The notes below the pieces were generated by a model. It did no database searches. It was not told where the DNA came from and saw only the letters and a program-made list of their open reading frames with translations. DNA of 7,801 nt from Bacteroidota bacterium. Lineage in GTDB: Bacteria; Bacteroidota; Bacteroidia; Bacteroidales; Prolixibacteraceae. The position numbers and the translations under genes are program-made. The stretch lies in contig JABMPI010000595.1 of assembly GCA_013203755.1 (NCBI GenBank), forward strand, positions 1 through 7,801. Reading direction: 5' to 3'. Of the stretch, positions 1 through 6,786 are shown piece by piece (position 1 is the first letter of the stretch; the number at the start of each line of letters is the position of its first letter).

Positions 1-1963
1 CTTTAATGGAATTTCCAGTGCCGATGATTCGTTGAATAATTTTTTATCGGTTTTCGATGGACAAGAGCCAGTTCGTTTTCAGGCCGATCAGGTTCTGCCA
101 AAAAACACTTCATTTTTTACAAGCTTTTCTTTTTCAAATAAAACATTATTTTTCGATAAGCTGGAGAATTATTTTACCCACACAGATTCGTATTACAAAC
201 GCGAAGACAGAATTAAAAAAATTGAATCGGGGTTTCGCATTAATTTTAAAAATGTATTTCAGGAATTGGTAAAAGATGAGGTGATTGTTGCTACAACTTC
301 TGTACCCGCCAAATCGAGTAATAAAACAACTCTGTTTATACTTCAAACAACTGGTAAGTCGAATGCTGAAACGAAATTGAACAGTCTGTTATATTCTTAT
401 TCAAAACGAAAAGAGATTGAAGCAGCTAGTTTAAAATCGACTTTTGAGGTTGATGTTGACAATAAGTTTACGCTTTATAATTTTCCCTATCCCTCTTTTC
501 CCGGAATTTGGTTTGGAAAACCATTTGGAATTGCTCAGGCAAAATTTGCTGCATTTTACGAAAACAGCTTGGTTTTTTGTAATACAAAAAAAGGCTTGCA
601 AGAATATTTGTCTAACATGGTTTTAGAGTCGTCGTTAACAAAAGATGCCCGGTATATGAAGTTTAAACAAAATACCGCTAATCGTTCAAATATAAGTTCG
701 TACATAAATGTTAATCGAATTTTTAGTTTCAACAAAGAGGTTTTTAATAAGCAAATTTCAAAACAATTTGAGGTTAATGAAGACTATCTTAGAAAATTCC
801 AGGCGGTAAATTGGCAGGTAGTTTGCGAAAAGGGAATCTCTTTTAATTCCATTAATTTGTCGTTTAACAAAAATCTGGAAGGGGATGCACAAACCACCTG
901 GCAATGTGAAATTGGGAGCACAATTTCTGGCAAACCCATCTTTGTTGTTAACCATAAAGACCAAAATAATAAGGAGGTAATTTTGCACGATTCTGAAGGC
1001 AATCTGCATCAAATTACAAAAGATGGAAATGTTAGATGGAGTGTGCCGGTTCCTGAAACTATTTTAAGTAAAATTTATCAGATTGATTATTTTAGAAATG
1101 GCAGATTGCAATATCTGTTTAATACAAAAAGCAAGTTGTATTTAATTGACAGGGATGGGAAAAATGTGGCTCATTTTCCTGTAGAATTTAAGTCGCCAGC
1201 AACCAACGGAGTTAGTGTTTTTGATTACGACAACAATAGAAAATATCGGTATTTTGTTGCTTGCGAAGATAAAAAAATATATGCGCACGACGGTGATGGG
1301 AAAGTGTTGTCTGGCTGGAAATTTGGAAAAACAGATTATCAGGTAACTACACCAATTCAGCATTTTAGGGTGAGTAATAAAGATTACATTGTTTTTAAAG
1401 ACCAATCACGCATTTATATTCAAAATAGGAAAGGTGAAACCAGAGTTAATGTTACGGCAAAATTTGAGAATTCAAAAAACCCATTGGTGTTGAATTTAAA
1501 CGGTACGCCAAAAATTGTTGCAACAAACAAAACAGGCAAAGTTTTTTACCTCTATTTTAACGGCAAATTTGTTGAAAAGAAAACTGCTAAATTTAGTGAC
1601 AACCACTTTTTTACTGTGGATGATATTGATGGAAACGGAATACCCGATTTTATTTTTGTTGATGGAAAAGAGTTAAAAGTTATGGATGAAAATGGAAAGA
1701 AAAGGTTTTCAGAAAAATTTAAAAACGAAATTCTTCAGCAACCCAATATTTATAGTTTTTCTTCGAAGTTGAAAAAAATTGGAATTGTAGAATCATCAGC
1801 CAATCGCATTCATTTGTTTGATTCCGCCGGGAAATTACACGAAGGATTTCCATTAAAGGGAAACAGCGAATTTAGTATTGGGAAAATATCTAAAAATTCT
1901 GGGCAATTGAATCTAATTGTTGGAAGTAAGAATGGCGATTTGTATAATTATACTTTGAATTAA
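1..1963 (+). CDS. Uncharacterised DUF3352-like protein with C-terminal beta-propeller-type repeats (5' end outside window)
   Basis: The reading frame is open from base 2 to the TAA at 1961-1963, so the gene starts upstream. The TTG at 32 is only an in-frame Leu codon, not a convincing start. About 653 residues are visible. The first ~290 residues contain long stretches ending in a segment like DUF3352 proteins of Bacteroidota (a 'LVFCNTKKGLQEYL' strand-helix, then a 'SSYINVNRIF' strand). This assignment is from memory and moderate at best. From about nt 930 to the end the protein is built of regular units ending in an L/I-Y-x-x-D-x-x-G-K turn (for example LYLIDRDGK, IYAHDGDGK, IHLFDSAGK), typical of PQQ/VCBS-like propeller blades. 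One unit carries an FG-GAP-like acidic loop, DDIDGNGIPD, near nt 1620-1650. Any signal peptide or membrane anchor would be upstream of the window, so location is unknown; an envelope role is inference. The gene is convergent with queA and unlikely to be functionally tied to it. Confidence 0.75.
   Translation, partial: FNGISSADDSLNNFLSVFDGQEPVRFQADQVLPKNTSFFTSFSFSNKTLFFDKLENYFTHTDSYYKREDRIKKIESGFRINFKNVFQELVKDEVIVATTSVPAKSSNKTTLFILQTTGKSNAETKLNSLLYSYSKRKEIEAASLKSTFEVDVDNKFTLYNFPYPSFPGIWFGKPFGIAQAKFAAFYENSLVFCNTKKGLQEYLSNMVLESSLTKDARYMKFKQNTANRSNISSYINVNRIFSFNKEVFNKQISKQFEVNEDYLRKFQAVNWQVVCEKGISFNSINLSFNKNLEGDAQTTWQCEIGSTISGKPIFVVNHKDQNNKEVILHDSEGNLHQITKDGNVRWSVPVPETILSKIYQIDYFRNGRLQYLFNTKSKLYLIDRDGKNVAHFPVEFKSPATNGVSVFDYDNNRKYRYFVACEDKKIYAHDGDGKVLSGWKFGKTDYQVTTPIQHFRVSNKDYIVFKDQSRIYIQNRKGETRVNVTAKFENSKNPLVLNLNGTPKIVATNKTGKVFYLYFNGKFVEKKTAKFSDNHFFTVDDIDGNGIPDFIFVDGKELKVMDENGKKRFSEKFKNEILQQPNIYSFSSKLKKIGIVESSANRIHLFDSAGKLHEGFPLKGNSEFSIGKISKNSGQLNLIVGSKNGDLYNYTLN
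930..1960 (+). repeat. Tandem protein repeats of about 44 residues (beta-propeller-like blades)
   Basis: Within the first gene, the Gly codon of the turn motif (hydrophobic-aromatic-x-x-D-x-x-G) falls at nt 1025, 1157, 1298, 1433, 1562, 1694 and 1829. The spacings are 44, 47, 45, 43, 44 and 45 codons. An eighth unit begins (LIVGSKNGDLYNY) and the stop codon falls exactly where its turn Gly would be. The units are divergent in DNA sequence, so this is an old protein-level repeat rather than a recent DNA duplication. Seven full units plus one closing strand would fit a 7- or 8-bladed propeller closed at its C-terminus; the blade number is inference. Confidence 0.65.
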
Positions 1964-1977
1964 TTGCTCTAAAATAA

Positions 1978-2009
1978 AAAACCACGAAAACTTGTGTTTC
2001 CGTGGTTTT
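1978..2009. terminator. Hairpin terminator between convergent genes, mainly serving queA
   Basis: A 9-bp perfect stem (AAAACCACG at 1978-1986 with CGTGGTTTT at 2001-2009) continues past one A/C mismatch into a 4-bp AAAC/GTTT stem with a TTGT loop. Read leftward, the stem runs into TTTTTTATTTTAG, a good U-tract 22 nt past the queA stop codon. Read rightward, it ends in CGTGGTTTTA, a shorter U-run, so it may also stop transcripts of the first gene, whose stop lies 14 nt before the hairpin. Confidence 0.75.
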
Positions 2010-2030
2010 AATATGTGGTATTTTTTTGTT

Positions 2031-3080
2031 TTATATAATCAACATTGCATCACCATAAGCACCAAAACGGTAACCTTCTTTAATGGCAGTTTGGTAGGCA
2101 GCCATAACATAATCGTATCCTCCAAATGCCGCAACCATCATCAACAAAGTTGAGTAGGGTAGGTGGAAGTTGGAAATCATTGAATTGGCCACGCTAAAAT
2201 CGTGTGGTGGAAAAAGAAATTTATTGGTCCAGCCTTCGAATGGTTTTAGAAAACCTTGCGTAGATACCGAGCTTTCCAAAGTACGCATTACTGTTGTTCC
2301 AACTGCACAAATATTTTTCTTTTTGGCTTTTGCTGAATTAACCATTTCGCAAGCAGAATCTTTTATCCAAATTTGTTCAGAATCCATTTTGTGTTTTGTC
2401 AGGTCTTCAACATCTACAGAGCGGAAGTTACCCAAGCCAACATGTAACGTAATGTACTCAAAGTTGATTCCTTTAATTTCGAGACGTTTTAAAAGCTCAC
2501 GACTAAAATGTAATCCGGCAGTTGGTGCAGCTACAGCACCTTCGTTTTTTGCAAAAATAGTTTGGTAGCGTTCTTTGTCTTCGGGTTGTACCGGGCGATC
2601 GATAAATTTCGGAAGTGGAGTTTCACCTAATTCATACAAAGCCTTTTTGAATTCATCATACGGACCATCAAAAAGGAAACGCAAAGTTCTTCCGCGCGAG
2701 GTTGTATTGTCTATTACCTCGGCAACTAATAAATCGTCGTCACCAAAATAAAGTTTATTTCCAATTCTAATTTTACGTGCAGGATCTACAAGTACATCCC
2801 ACAATCTTTGCTCCCGGTTTAATTCCCGCAAAAGGAAAACTTCAATTTCGGCACCAGTTTTTTCTTTGTTGCCATATAAACGTGCCGGAAAAACTTTTGT
2901 GTCGTTAAACATCAGCACATCTTCATTATCGAAATAACCAAGCAAGTCTTTAAATAATTTGTGTTCAATGGTGCCGTCTTTACGGTTCATAACCATTAAT
3001 TTCGATTCGTCCCTATTTTCGGCAGGGTGCAAAGCAATTCTTTGCGGATCTAACTCAAACTTGAATTTCGATAATTTCAT
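2031..3080 (-). CDS. queA: S-adenosylmethionine:tRNA ribosyltransferase-isomerase QueA
   Basis: QueA transfers and isomerises the ribosyl moiety of S-adenosylmethionine onto preQ1 at position 34 of tRNAs for Asp, Asn, His and Tyr, giving epoxyqueuosine. It is a cytosolic enzyme. The 349-residue length fits the family. Visible family motifs are FNDTKVFPARL (residues 58-68), LGETPLPKFIDRP (151-163), the signature GAVAAPTAGLHF (181-192), HVGLGNFRSVDVEDL (213-227), and a C-terminal segment with MISNFHLPYSTLL followed by YGDAMLI. The Asn in HVGLGNF replaces the Thr usual in proteobacteria and looks normal for this phylum. The ATG at 3080 gives the expected N-terminus MKLSKF. It is the last gene of the leftward cluster, 107 nt after truB, and is followed by a hairpin terminator. 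Confidence 0.96.
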   Translation of the reverse strand: MKLSKFKFELDPQRIALHPAENRDESKLMVMNRKDGTIEHKLFKDLLGYFDNEDVLMFNDTKVFPARLYGNKEKTGAEIEVFLLRELNREQRLWDVLVDPARKIRIGNKLYFGDDDLLVAEVIDNTTSRGRTLRFLFDGPYDEFKKALYELGETPLPKFIDRPVQPEDKERYQTIFAKNEGAVAAPTAGLHFSRELLKRLEIKGINFEYITLHVGLGNFRSVDVEDLTKHKMDSEQIWIKDSACEMVNSAKAKKKNICAVGTTVMRTLESSVSTQGFLKPFEGWTNKFLFPPHDFSVANSMISNFHLPYSTLLMMVAAFGGYDYVMAAYQTAIKEGYRFGAYGDAMLII

Positions 3081-3129
3081 ATGGTAATTCTTTTATTTAA
3101 TAATGTGCCTTAATTCAAATTGCGGTTGG

Positions 3130-3137
3130 CAAAGGTA
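3130..3137 (-). promoter_or_regulatory. Candidate Bacteroidetes -7 box upstream of queA
   Basis: On the minus strand the octamer reads TACCTTTG, a perfect TAnnTTTG match, about 50 nt upstream of the queA ATG. I see no TTG/TTTG at the expected 19-21 nt further upstream, so the promoter may be weak, or queA may be read mainly by read-through from truB. Confidence 0.4.
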
Positions 3138-3165
3138 ATTAAGTTTGTTGGTTTTATTTTTTAAG

Positions 3166-3182
3166 ACCTCATTTTACGAGGT
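3166..3182 (-). other. Short inverted repeat just downstream of truB
   Basis: ACCTC (3166-3170) and GAGGT (3178-3182) form a 5-bp stem with a 7-nt loop, a few bases past the truB stop codon. On the minus strand it is followed by an A-rich run, not a U-tract, so it is not a convincing intrinsic terminator. It might be a weak pause or RNA-end element, or chance. Confidence 0.25.
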
Positions 3183-3187
3183 GATTT

Positions 3188-3901
3188 TCAAATAGTTTCA
3201 AATAAATTTAAATTTTCGAGGAAATAATCTACTGTTATTGCATCTTCAACCTTAAATTGACCAATTTTTGTTCTGCGTAATTCTGTTAAATAACCTCCAC
3301 ATTTTAATTCTTCTCCAATGTCTCGGGCCAAAGAACGAATGTACGTTCCTTTACTGCATTCAACCCGAATTTTGAAGTAGGGTAAATTAATCGATTCTAC
3401 TTCAATATTTCTTATAACAATTTTTTTGGGTTGAAGTTTTACCTCCTCACCATTTCGTGCATAATCGAAGGCTCGTTTGCCTTTAATTTTAACTGCAGAA
3501 AAAATTGGTGGTACCTGATCGATCTCTCCCTGAAATTTTTTTATAGCCGCTTCAATTAAGTCTTTGGTAACATGTGAAGTATCCTTTTTACTGTCTTCTT
3601 CGCTTTCCAAATCGAACGAAGGAGTAGTGGCACCCAATTTTATAGTTGCGGTATACTCTTTTTCTTGCACTTGAAAAGACTCAATTTTTTTTGTGAATTT
3701 CCCGGTGCATAAAATCATTAATCCGGTTGCAAGAGGGTCAAGGGTACCAGCATGACCAACTTTCATTTTTTTAATTCCCATTTTTCGGCACAAAGTATTT
3801 CGCACTCTTTGAACCAAATCAAAAGATGTCCAATCAAGGTCTTTATCAAACAATAAAACCTCTCCGCTTAAAAAATCATACGTTTGTTTGAATTCGGACA
3901 T
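3188..3901 (-). CDS. truB: tRNA pseudouridine(55) synthase TruB
   Basis: TruB isomerises U55 to pseudouridine in the T-loop of tRNAs, in the cytosol. The 237-residue protein carries the catalytic signature GHAGTLDPLATG at residues 49-60, with Asp55 as the expected nucleophile. The motif KGTYIRSLARDIGEEL, which helps form the active site, lies near residues 184-199. The C-terminal region is short (GGYLTELRRTKIGQF and about 20 further residues), so the full PUA domain of the E. coli enzyme (about 314 residues) is absent, as in many Bacteroidota. The start at ATG 3901 gives an N-terminus reading into SGEVLLFDKDLDWTSFD, the expected first strand. It lies 45 nt downstream of the uppP stop with no clear promoter between, so co-transcription from ftsX is likely. 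Confidence 0.96.
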   Translation of the reverse strand: MSEFKQTYDFLSGEVLLFDKDLDWTSFDLVQRVRNTLCRKMGIKKMKVGHAGTLDPLATGLMILCTGKFTKKIESFQVQEKEYTATIKLGATTPSFDLESEEDSKKDTSHVTKDLIEAAIKKFQGEIDQVPPIFSAVKIKGKRAFDYARNGEEVKLQPKKIVIRNIEVESINLPYFKIRVECSKGTYIRSLARDIGEELKCGGYLTELRRTKIGQFKVEDAITVDYFLENLNLFETI

Positions 3902-3946
3902 CTGTAAAACTCTATACTACAATGATTTGTGTAAATTTGCGAAAAA

Positions 3947-4729
3947 TCAGGCTGCAAAGATAGCAATAAGACCAATAACCAAACAATAAATAGCAAAATA
4001 AATTAGTTTTCCACGTTTTACAATTTTAATCATCCACGAGCAAGCTAGCAGGCCAGATAAAAATGCAGCGACAAATCCAACAATTAAAGGGAGAATCCCG
4101 ATTGTCTGGGTTGAAGCAATTTCACCATTTGCAATATTAAGAAGAGCTGCCCCAAAAATTGGAATTAGAACCATTAAAAAAGAAAAACGTGCAATTTCAC
4201 TTTTTTCTGTTTTTAGTAATAGTCCGGTTGCAATGGTTGCTCCGCTTCGCGAAATACCTGGAATTACAGCCATTGCCTGAGCTATTCCGATTAGTAAAGC
4301 TTTAAAAAAGGTGATTTTACCGTCCGTTCTTTTTGTAAAGTGCGTTAATCCTAAAAGTAAAGCGGTAAGTAAAAGCATGCTTCCAACCATTACTAAATTT
4401 CCAGTATAAAGTTTTTCAATGTCCTCTTTAAAGAACACCGCTAAAATTAGAACGGGAACTGATGAAAAAAGCAATTTCGAGATGTAAATAGTCGATTCGT
4501 TCCATTGAAATGCAAGCAGATCCTTAATTAGTATTGAAATATCTTTTCGAAATACTACAAGGGTACTTAGAACCGTTGCAACATGAACGACTACTGCAAA
4601 AAGAAGATTGTTTGAATTGTTGACTCCGAGCAAAGTATGACCAATTTCCAGGTGGCCGCTGGAGCTAACCGGAAGAAATTCAGTAAGACCTTGAAGGATT
4701 CCAAGAATAAGTGCTTGAAATTCGTTCAT
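3947..4729 (-). CDS. uppP: Undecaprenyl-diphosphate phosphatase UppP (BacA family)
   Basis: UppP removes a phosphate from undecaprenyl diphosphate to recycle the lipid carrier used for peptidoglycan and other envelope polymers; overexpression of family members gives bacitracin resistance. It is an integral inner-membrane protein. The 260-residue protein is hydrophobic throughout. It has both family signatures: QGLTEFLPVSSSGHLE at residues 13-28 (catalytic Glu17 region, Ser and His26) and PGISRSGAT at 157-165 (with the essential Arg161). The ATG at 4729 puts the first signature at the usual distance from the N-terminus. It starts 13 nt after the DUF3098 stop, without a Shine-Dalgarno, and is clearly in the same operon. 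Confidence 0.96.
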   Translation of the reverse strand: MNEFQALILGILQGLTEFLPVSSSGHLEIGHTLLGVNNSNNLLFAVVVHVATVLSTLVVFRKDISILIKDLLAFQWNESTIYISKLLFSSVPVLILAVFFKEDIEKLYTGNLVMVGSMLLLTALLLGLTHFTKRTDGKITFFKALLIGIAQAMAVIPGISRSGATIATGLLLKTEKSEIARFSFLMVLIPIFGAALLNIANGEIASTQTIGILPLIVGFVAAFLSGLLACSWMIKIVKRGKLIYFAIYCLVIGLIAIFAA

Positions 4730-4742
4730 TGAAAGGGATTCA

Positions 4743-4988
4743 TTAATCGTCTTTAGGTTTTTTCATTATGGCGTAAATCTCGAATCCAAAGCCAAATAGT
4801 AAAACTATTGGAGCAAGCGTTATTCGCCTGAAACTAAATATGTCTTCATTAAAAACATTTGGGTCGTCGCTTCCGCCACCAGCCATTAAAATAAATCCAA
4901 TAACGATTATGGCAAAACCAATTGCCATTAATTTGTAGTTCTCTTTTCCAAGAGCAAAACCAGTTTCCTTTATCTCTTTTTTAGCCAT
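4743..4988 (-). CDS. DUF3098 small two-helix membrane protein
   Basis: This 81-residue protein has two hydrophobic segments (about residues 20-36 and 57-75) joined by a loop, GGGSDDPNVFNEDIFSFRR. The loop, with the following TLAPIVLLFGFGFEIYAI, is the hallmark of the DUF3098 family as I know it from Bacteroidota. The function is unknown. The frame is open further upstream, to an ATG at 5033, but those 15 residues overlap the end of ftsX and are not family-like. ATG 4988 gives MAKKEIKETGFAL, starting 28 nt after the ftsX stop. It sits between a division-associated ABC-transporter-like protein and a lipid-carrier phosphatase, so an envelope or division role is plausible by context only. Confidence 0.85.
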   Translation of the reverse strand: MAKKEIKETGFALGKENYKLMAIGFAIIVIGFILMAGGGSDDPNVFNEDIFSFRRITLAPIVLLFGFGFEIYAIMKKPKDD

Positions 4989-5016
4989 TGTATCAAAATT
5001 GAAGGGGTAAAGATAA

Positions 5017-5895
5017 TTAATAAAACAACTCATCGAATTTCAATCTCAAAAATTTGTTTACTGCGAAATAGGTTGAGAAGAAAGAGATAATTAACCCGAA
5101 TGCGAAAACCAACAGAAACACTATACTTAACGTGGTAATATTATTAATTGAAAGTATTCCAAGCAATTCTTTTTTGTAGGAATAGATGCTAATGAACAAG
5201 ATGATGTTGGCAATTACTGCCCCGTAGATTCCCAGAAAAATACTTTGTTGCAAAAATGGTTTACGTATAAAAGAGTTGCTGGCACCCACCATTTGCATGG
5301 TATTTATTGAAAAGCGTTGAGAATAAACTGAAATACGGATTGTATTATTTATTAATGCTACAAAAATAAAAGTAAGTAAGCTACTTATTAGAAGGAGTGC
5401 AAAACTTATTTTTCGGGCATTCTGGCTAATAATTGTCACCAGATTTTTTTGATAATAAACCTCTTTTATTTGAGAGTAAGAAAGGAACTCCTTTTCCAGA
5501 ATTAGTAAACTGTCGGGGTGTGTATATTTTGCATGAAGTTTTATTTCGAGCGAAGCAAAAAGTGGATTATAGCCTAGAAATCCTGTAAAATCTTCTCCTA
5601 ATTCTTCTGTTAATTCTTTTGCTGCAGTTTCTTTGTCGATAAAACGAGTTGATTTTACGTAATCGCCGGCATTTAATATTTTTTGAATGCGATTAACTTC
5701 AACCTCGTTAATATTTTCATGAAGTACTATAGTAAAACCAATCTTTTCTCGTACATATTCCGACAACTGTTTGGCGTTTATTATAATTAAACCCAACATC
5801 CCAATCATTAACAATACAAGCGAGATGCTTATTAGTGAAGTAATCCAGGAATTGAATATTCGTTTTTTTAATCTTTTGGGTTTTGAATCTCTCAT
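5017..5895 (-). CDS. ftsX: Cell division protein FtsX (ABC-type permease-like)
   Basis: FtsX is the membrane partner of the ATPase FtsE and transmits its cycle to periplasmic peptidoglycan hydrolases or their activators at the division site. The predicted 292 residues show the family topology: a basic cytoplasmic N-terminus (KPKRLKKR), TM1 at about 18-40, a periplasmic domain at about 41-163, then three helices at about 164-186, 218-238 and 255-276. The FtsX hallmark MQMVGASNSFIRKPF lies at 200-214, in the loop between TM2 and TM3. I chose ATG 5895 rather than the upstream ATG 5925. It gives the basic N-terminus expected for the family, and the upstream one would lie within a few bases of the predicted transcript start. 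No ftsE is adjacent, which I believe is common in this phylum. It is the first gene of the leftward cluster. Confidence 0.93.
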   Translation of the reverse strand: MRDSKPKRLKKRIFNSWITSLISISLVLLMIGMLGLIIINAKQLSEYVREKIGFTIVLHENINEVEVNRIQKILNAGDYVKSTRFIDKETAAKELTEELGEDFTGFLGYNPLFASLEIKLHAKYTHPDSLLILEKEFLSYSQIKEVYYQKNLVTIISQNARKISFALLLISSLLTFIFVALINNTIRISVYSQRFSINTMQMVGASNSFIRKPFLQQSIFLGIYGAVIANIILFISIYSYKKELLGILSINNITTLSIVFLLVFAFGLIISFFSTYFAVNKFLRLKFDELFY

Positions 5896-5938
5896 TTTTA
5901 AATAAACCGTGTATAATATAACCAATAACCGCTTTTAG

Positions 5939-5946
5939 CAAATGTA
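5939..5946 (-). promoter_or_regulatory. Candidate Bacteroidetes promoter for the ftsX operon
   Basis: The minus strand reads TACATTTG here, a perfect TAnnTTTG -7 box, about 43 nt upstream of the chosen ftsX start. The -33 element is weak: only a TTTT (5970-5967) lies at a 20-nt spacing, while a TTG at 5962-5960 is too close. Transcription would start near 5934, giving a leader of about 40 nt. Confidence 0.5.
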
Positions 5947-6151
5947 AAAAAATATACATCAATTGGAAAAATTTACTGTGGGCCAAATAACAATTGTTTT
6001 AAGATGCTTGCCAATTCGTATTTTAAATTGAAATGGGAGAATTATTGTTCAAACTTACCCGTTGTAAATTGAATAGCATTGCTGGTAAAATGGGGTATCC
6101 CAAGGTTTTCGTTAACAACCACTTAATAAGGGTAAAAATTAATTATAATTT
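5947..6151. other. Intergenic stretch between the two divergent promoters, no gene seen
   Basis: This is the central part of the 430-nt gap between ftsX and rplM. A 64-codon open frame (6033-6227, plus) crosses the rplM promoter and its product resembles no family I know, so I do not call it. I see no tRNA, strong inverted repeat or operator here. The DNA is AT-rich, with short palindromes such as TGGGGTATCCCA that are too small to mean much. Confidence 0.5.
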
Positions 6152-6182
6152 TTTGGAAATACGAAAAAAGGGAATACTTTTG
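6152..6182 (+). promoter_or_regulatory. Bacteroidetes-type promoter of the rplM-rpsI-rpsB operon
   Basis: TTTG at 6152-6155 (-33 element) and TACTTTTG at 6175-6182 (-7 element, TAnnTTTG) are separated by exactly 19 nt. This matches the consensus described for the primary sigma factor of Bacteroidetes. Transcription should begin near 6189, leaving a leader of about 137 nt before rplM. Confidence 0.8.
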
Positions 6183-6188
6183 CAGTCC

Positions 6189-6325
6189 CGATTATTATCC
6201 TTAGGAATAAGGAGTGTAAATAGTTGATTTACTTAGAGTAAAGGTTTTTATTAATATTATTCCGTTGCGTTAGAAACTCAATCTTTAGGTTAAATCACAA
6301 AAGTTAATACAAAAAAATATTTAAA
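6189..6325 (+). promoter_or_regulatory. 5' leader of the rplM operon with small hairpins, two of them mutually exclusive
   Basis: Downstream of the predicted transcript start, three perfect 6-bp stems lie in a row: TCCTTA/TAAGGA (6198-6213) with a GGAA loop, GTAAAT/ATTTAC (6216-6232) and TTTACT/AGTAAA (6228-6242). The second and third share bases 6228-6232, so only one can form at a time. The rest, to 6325, is AT-rich and A-rich just before the start codon. The leader is a candidate for autoregulation by a product of the operon, but I do not recognise it as a named leader family. Short AU-rich stems also arise by chance in such DNA. Confidence 0.4.
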
Positions 6326-6781
6326 GTGGATACACTTAGTTATAAAACAATCTCAGCTAACAAAGCAACAGCTACCAAAGAGTGGGTTGTTGTGGACGCT
6401 GAAGGTCTTGTTTTAGGACGTATGGCAAGTAAAGTTGCCAAAATCCTAAGAGGGAAAAACAAAGCATCATTTACACCGCACGTAGACGGTGGCGACAATG
6501 TAATTGTTATTAATGCTGAAAAAGTAGTATTATCCGGTAATAAAATGTCTGACAAAATTTATATACGTCATACAGGATACCCGGGTGGTCAACGCAAGCA
6601 AACGCCGATTGATATTTTAGCTAAATATCCGGAACGTTTAGTTGAAAAAGCAGTAAAGGGAATGCTCCCTAAAAACAAGCTAGGCAGAAGATTATTTACA
6701 AATCTGCATGTGGTAGTTGGTGCTGAGCACAAATATGAGGCTCAAAAACCAAAAGTTGTTGATGTAAATTCAATTAAATAA
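6326..6781 (+). CDS. rplM: 50S ribosomal protein L13 (uL13)
   Basis: L13 is an early-assembly protein of the large ribosomal subunit that binds 23S rRNA. The 151 residues start MDTLSYKTISANKATATKEW, the N-terminus I know from Bacteroidota L13. Further family motifs are VVDAEGLVLGRMASKVAKILRGK (23-44), TPHVDGGDNVIVINAEKV (50-67), HTGYPGG (82-88) and AVKGMLPKNKLGRR (109-122). The start codon is GTG at 6326. There is no in-frame ATG that would keep the conserved N-terminus, and the upstream bases are A-rich without a Shine-Dalgarno. It is the first gene of the ribosomal operon, with rpsI starting 5 nt after its stop. Confidence 0.97.
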   Translation: MDTLSYKTISANKATATKEWVVVDAEGLVLGRMASKVAKILRGKNKASFTPHVDGGDNVIVINAEKVVLSGNKMSDKIYIRHTGYPGGQRKQTPIDILAKYPERLVEKAVKGMLPKNKLGRRLFTNLHVVVGAEHKYEAQKPKVVDVNSIK

Positions 6782-6786
6782 GCAAG

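Noticed and set aside
2170..2568. 132-codon open frame on the plus strand
   Set aside because: It lies wholly antisense to queA, whose own frame is full of family motifs; the antisense product shows no domain.
5896..5925. Upstream ATG of ftsX adding ten residues (MVILYTVYLK)
   Set aside because: The extension is hydrophobic and not family-like, and it lies within about 10 nt of the predicted transcript start; ATG 5895 gives the expected basic N-terminus.
5717..5986. 89-codon open frame on the minus strand overlapping the start of ftsX
   Set aside because: It is a shadow in another frame of ftsX and its upstream region, and it would begin upstream of the predicted ftsX promoter.
6033..6227. 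Open frame of 64 codons on the plus strand in the ftsX-rplM gap
   Set aside because: It runs across the rplM promoter and predicted transcript start, its product resembles nothing I know, and such short frames are common in non-coding DNA.
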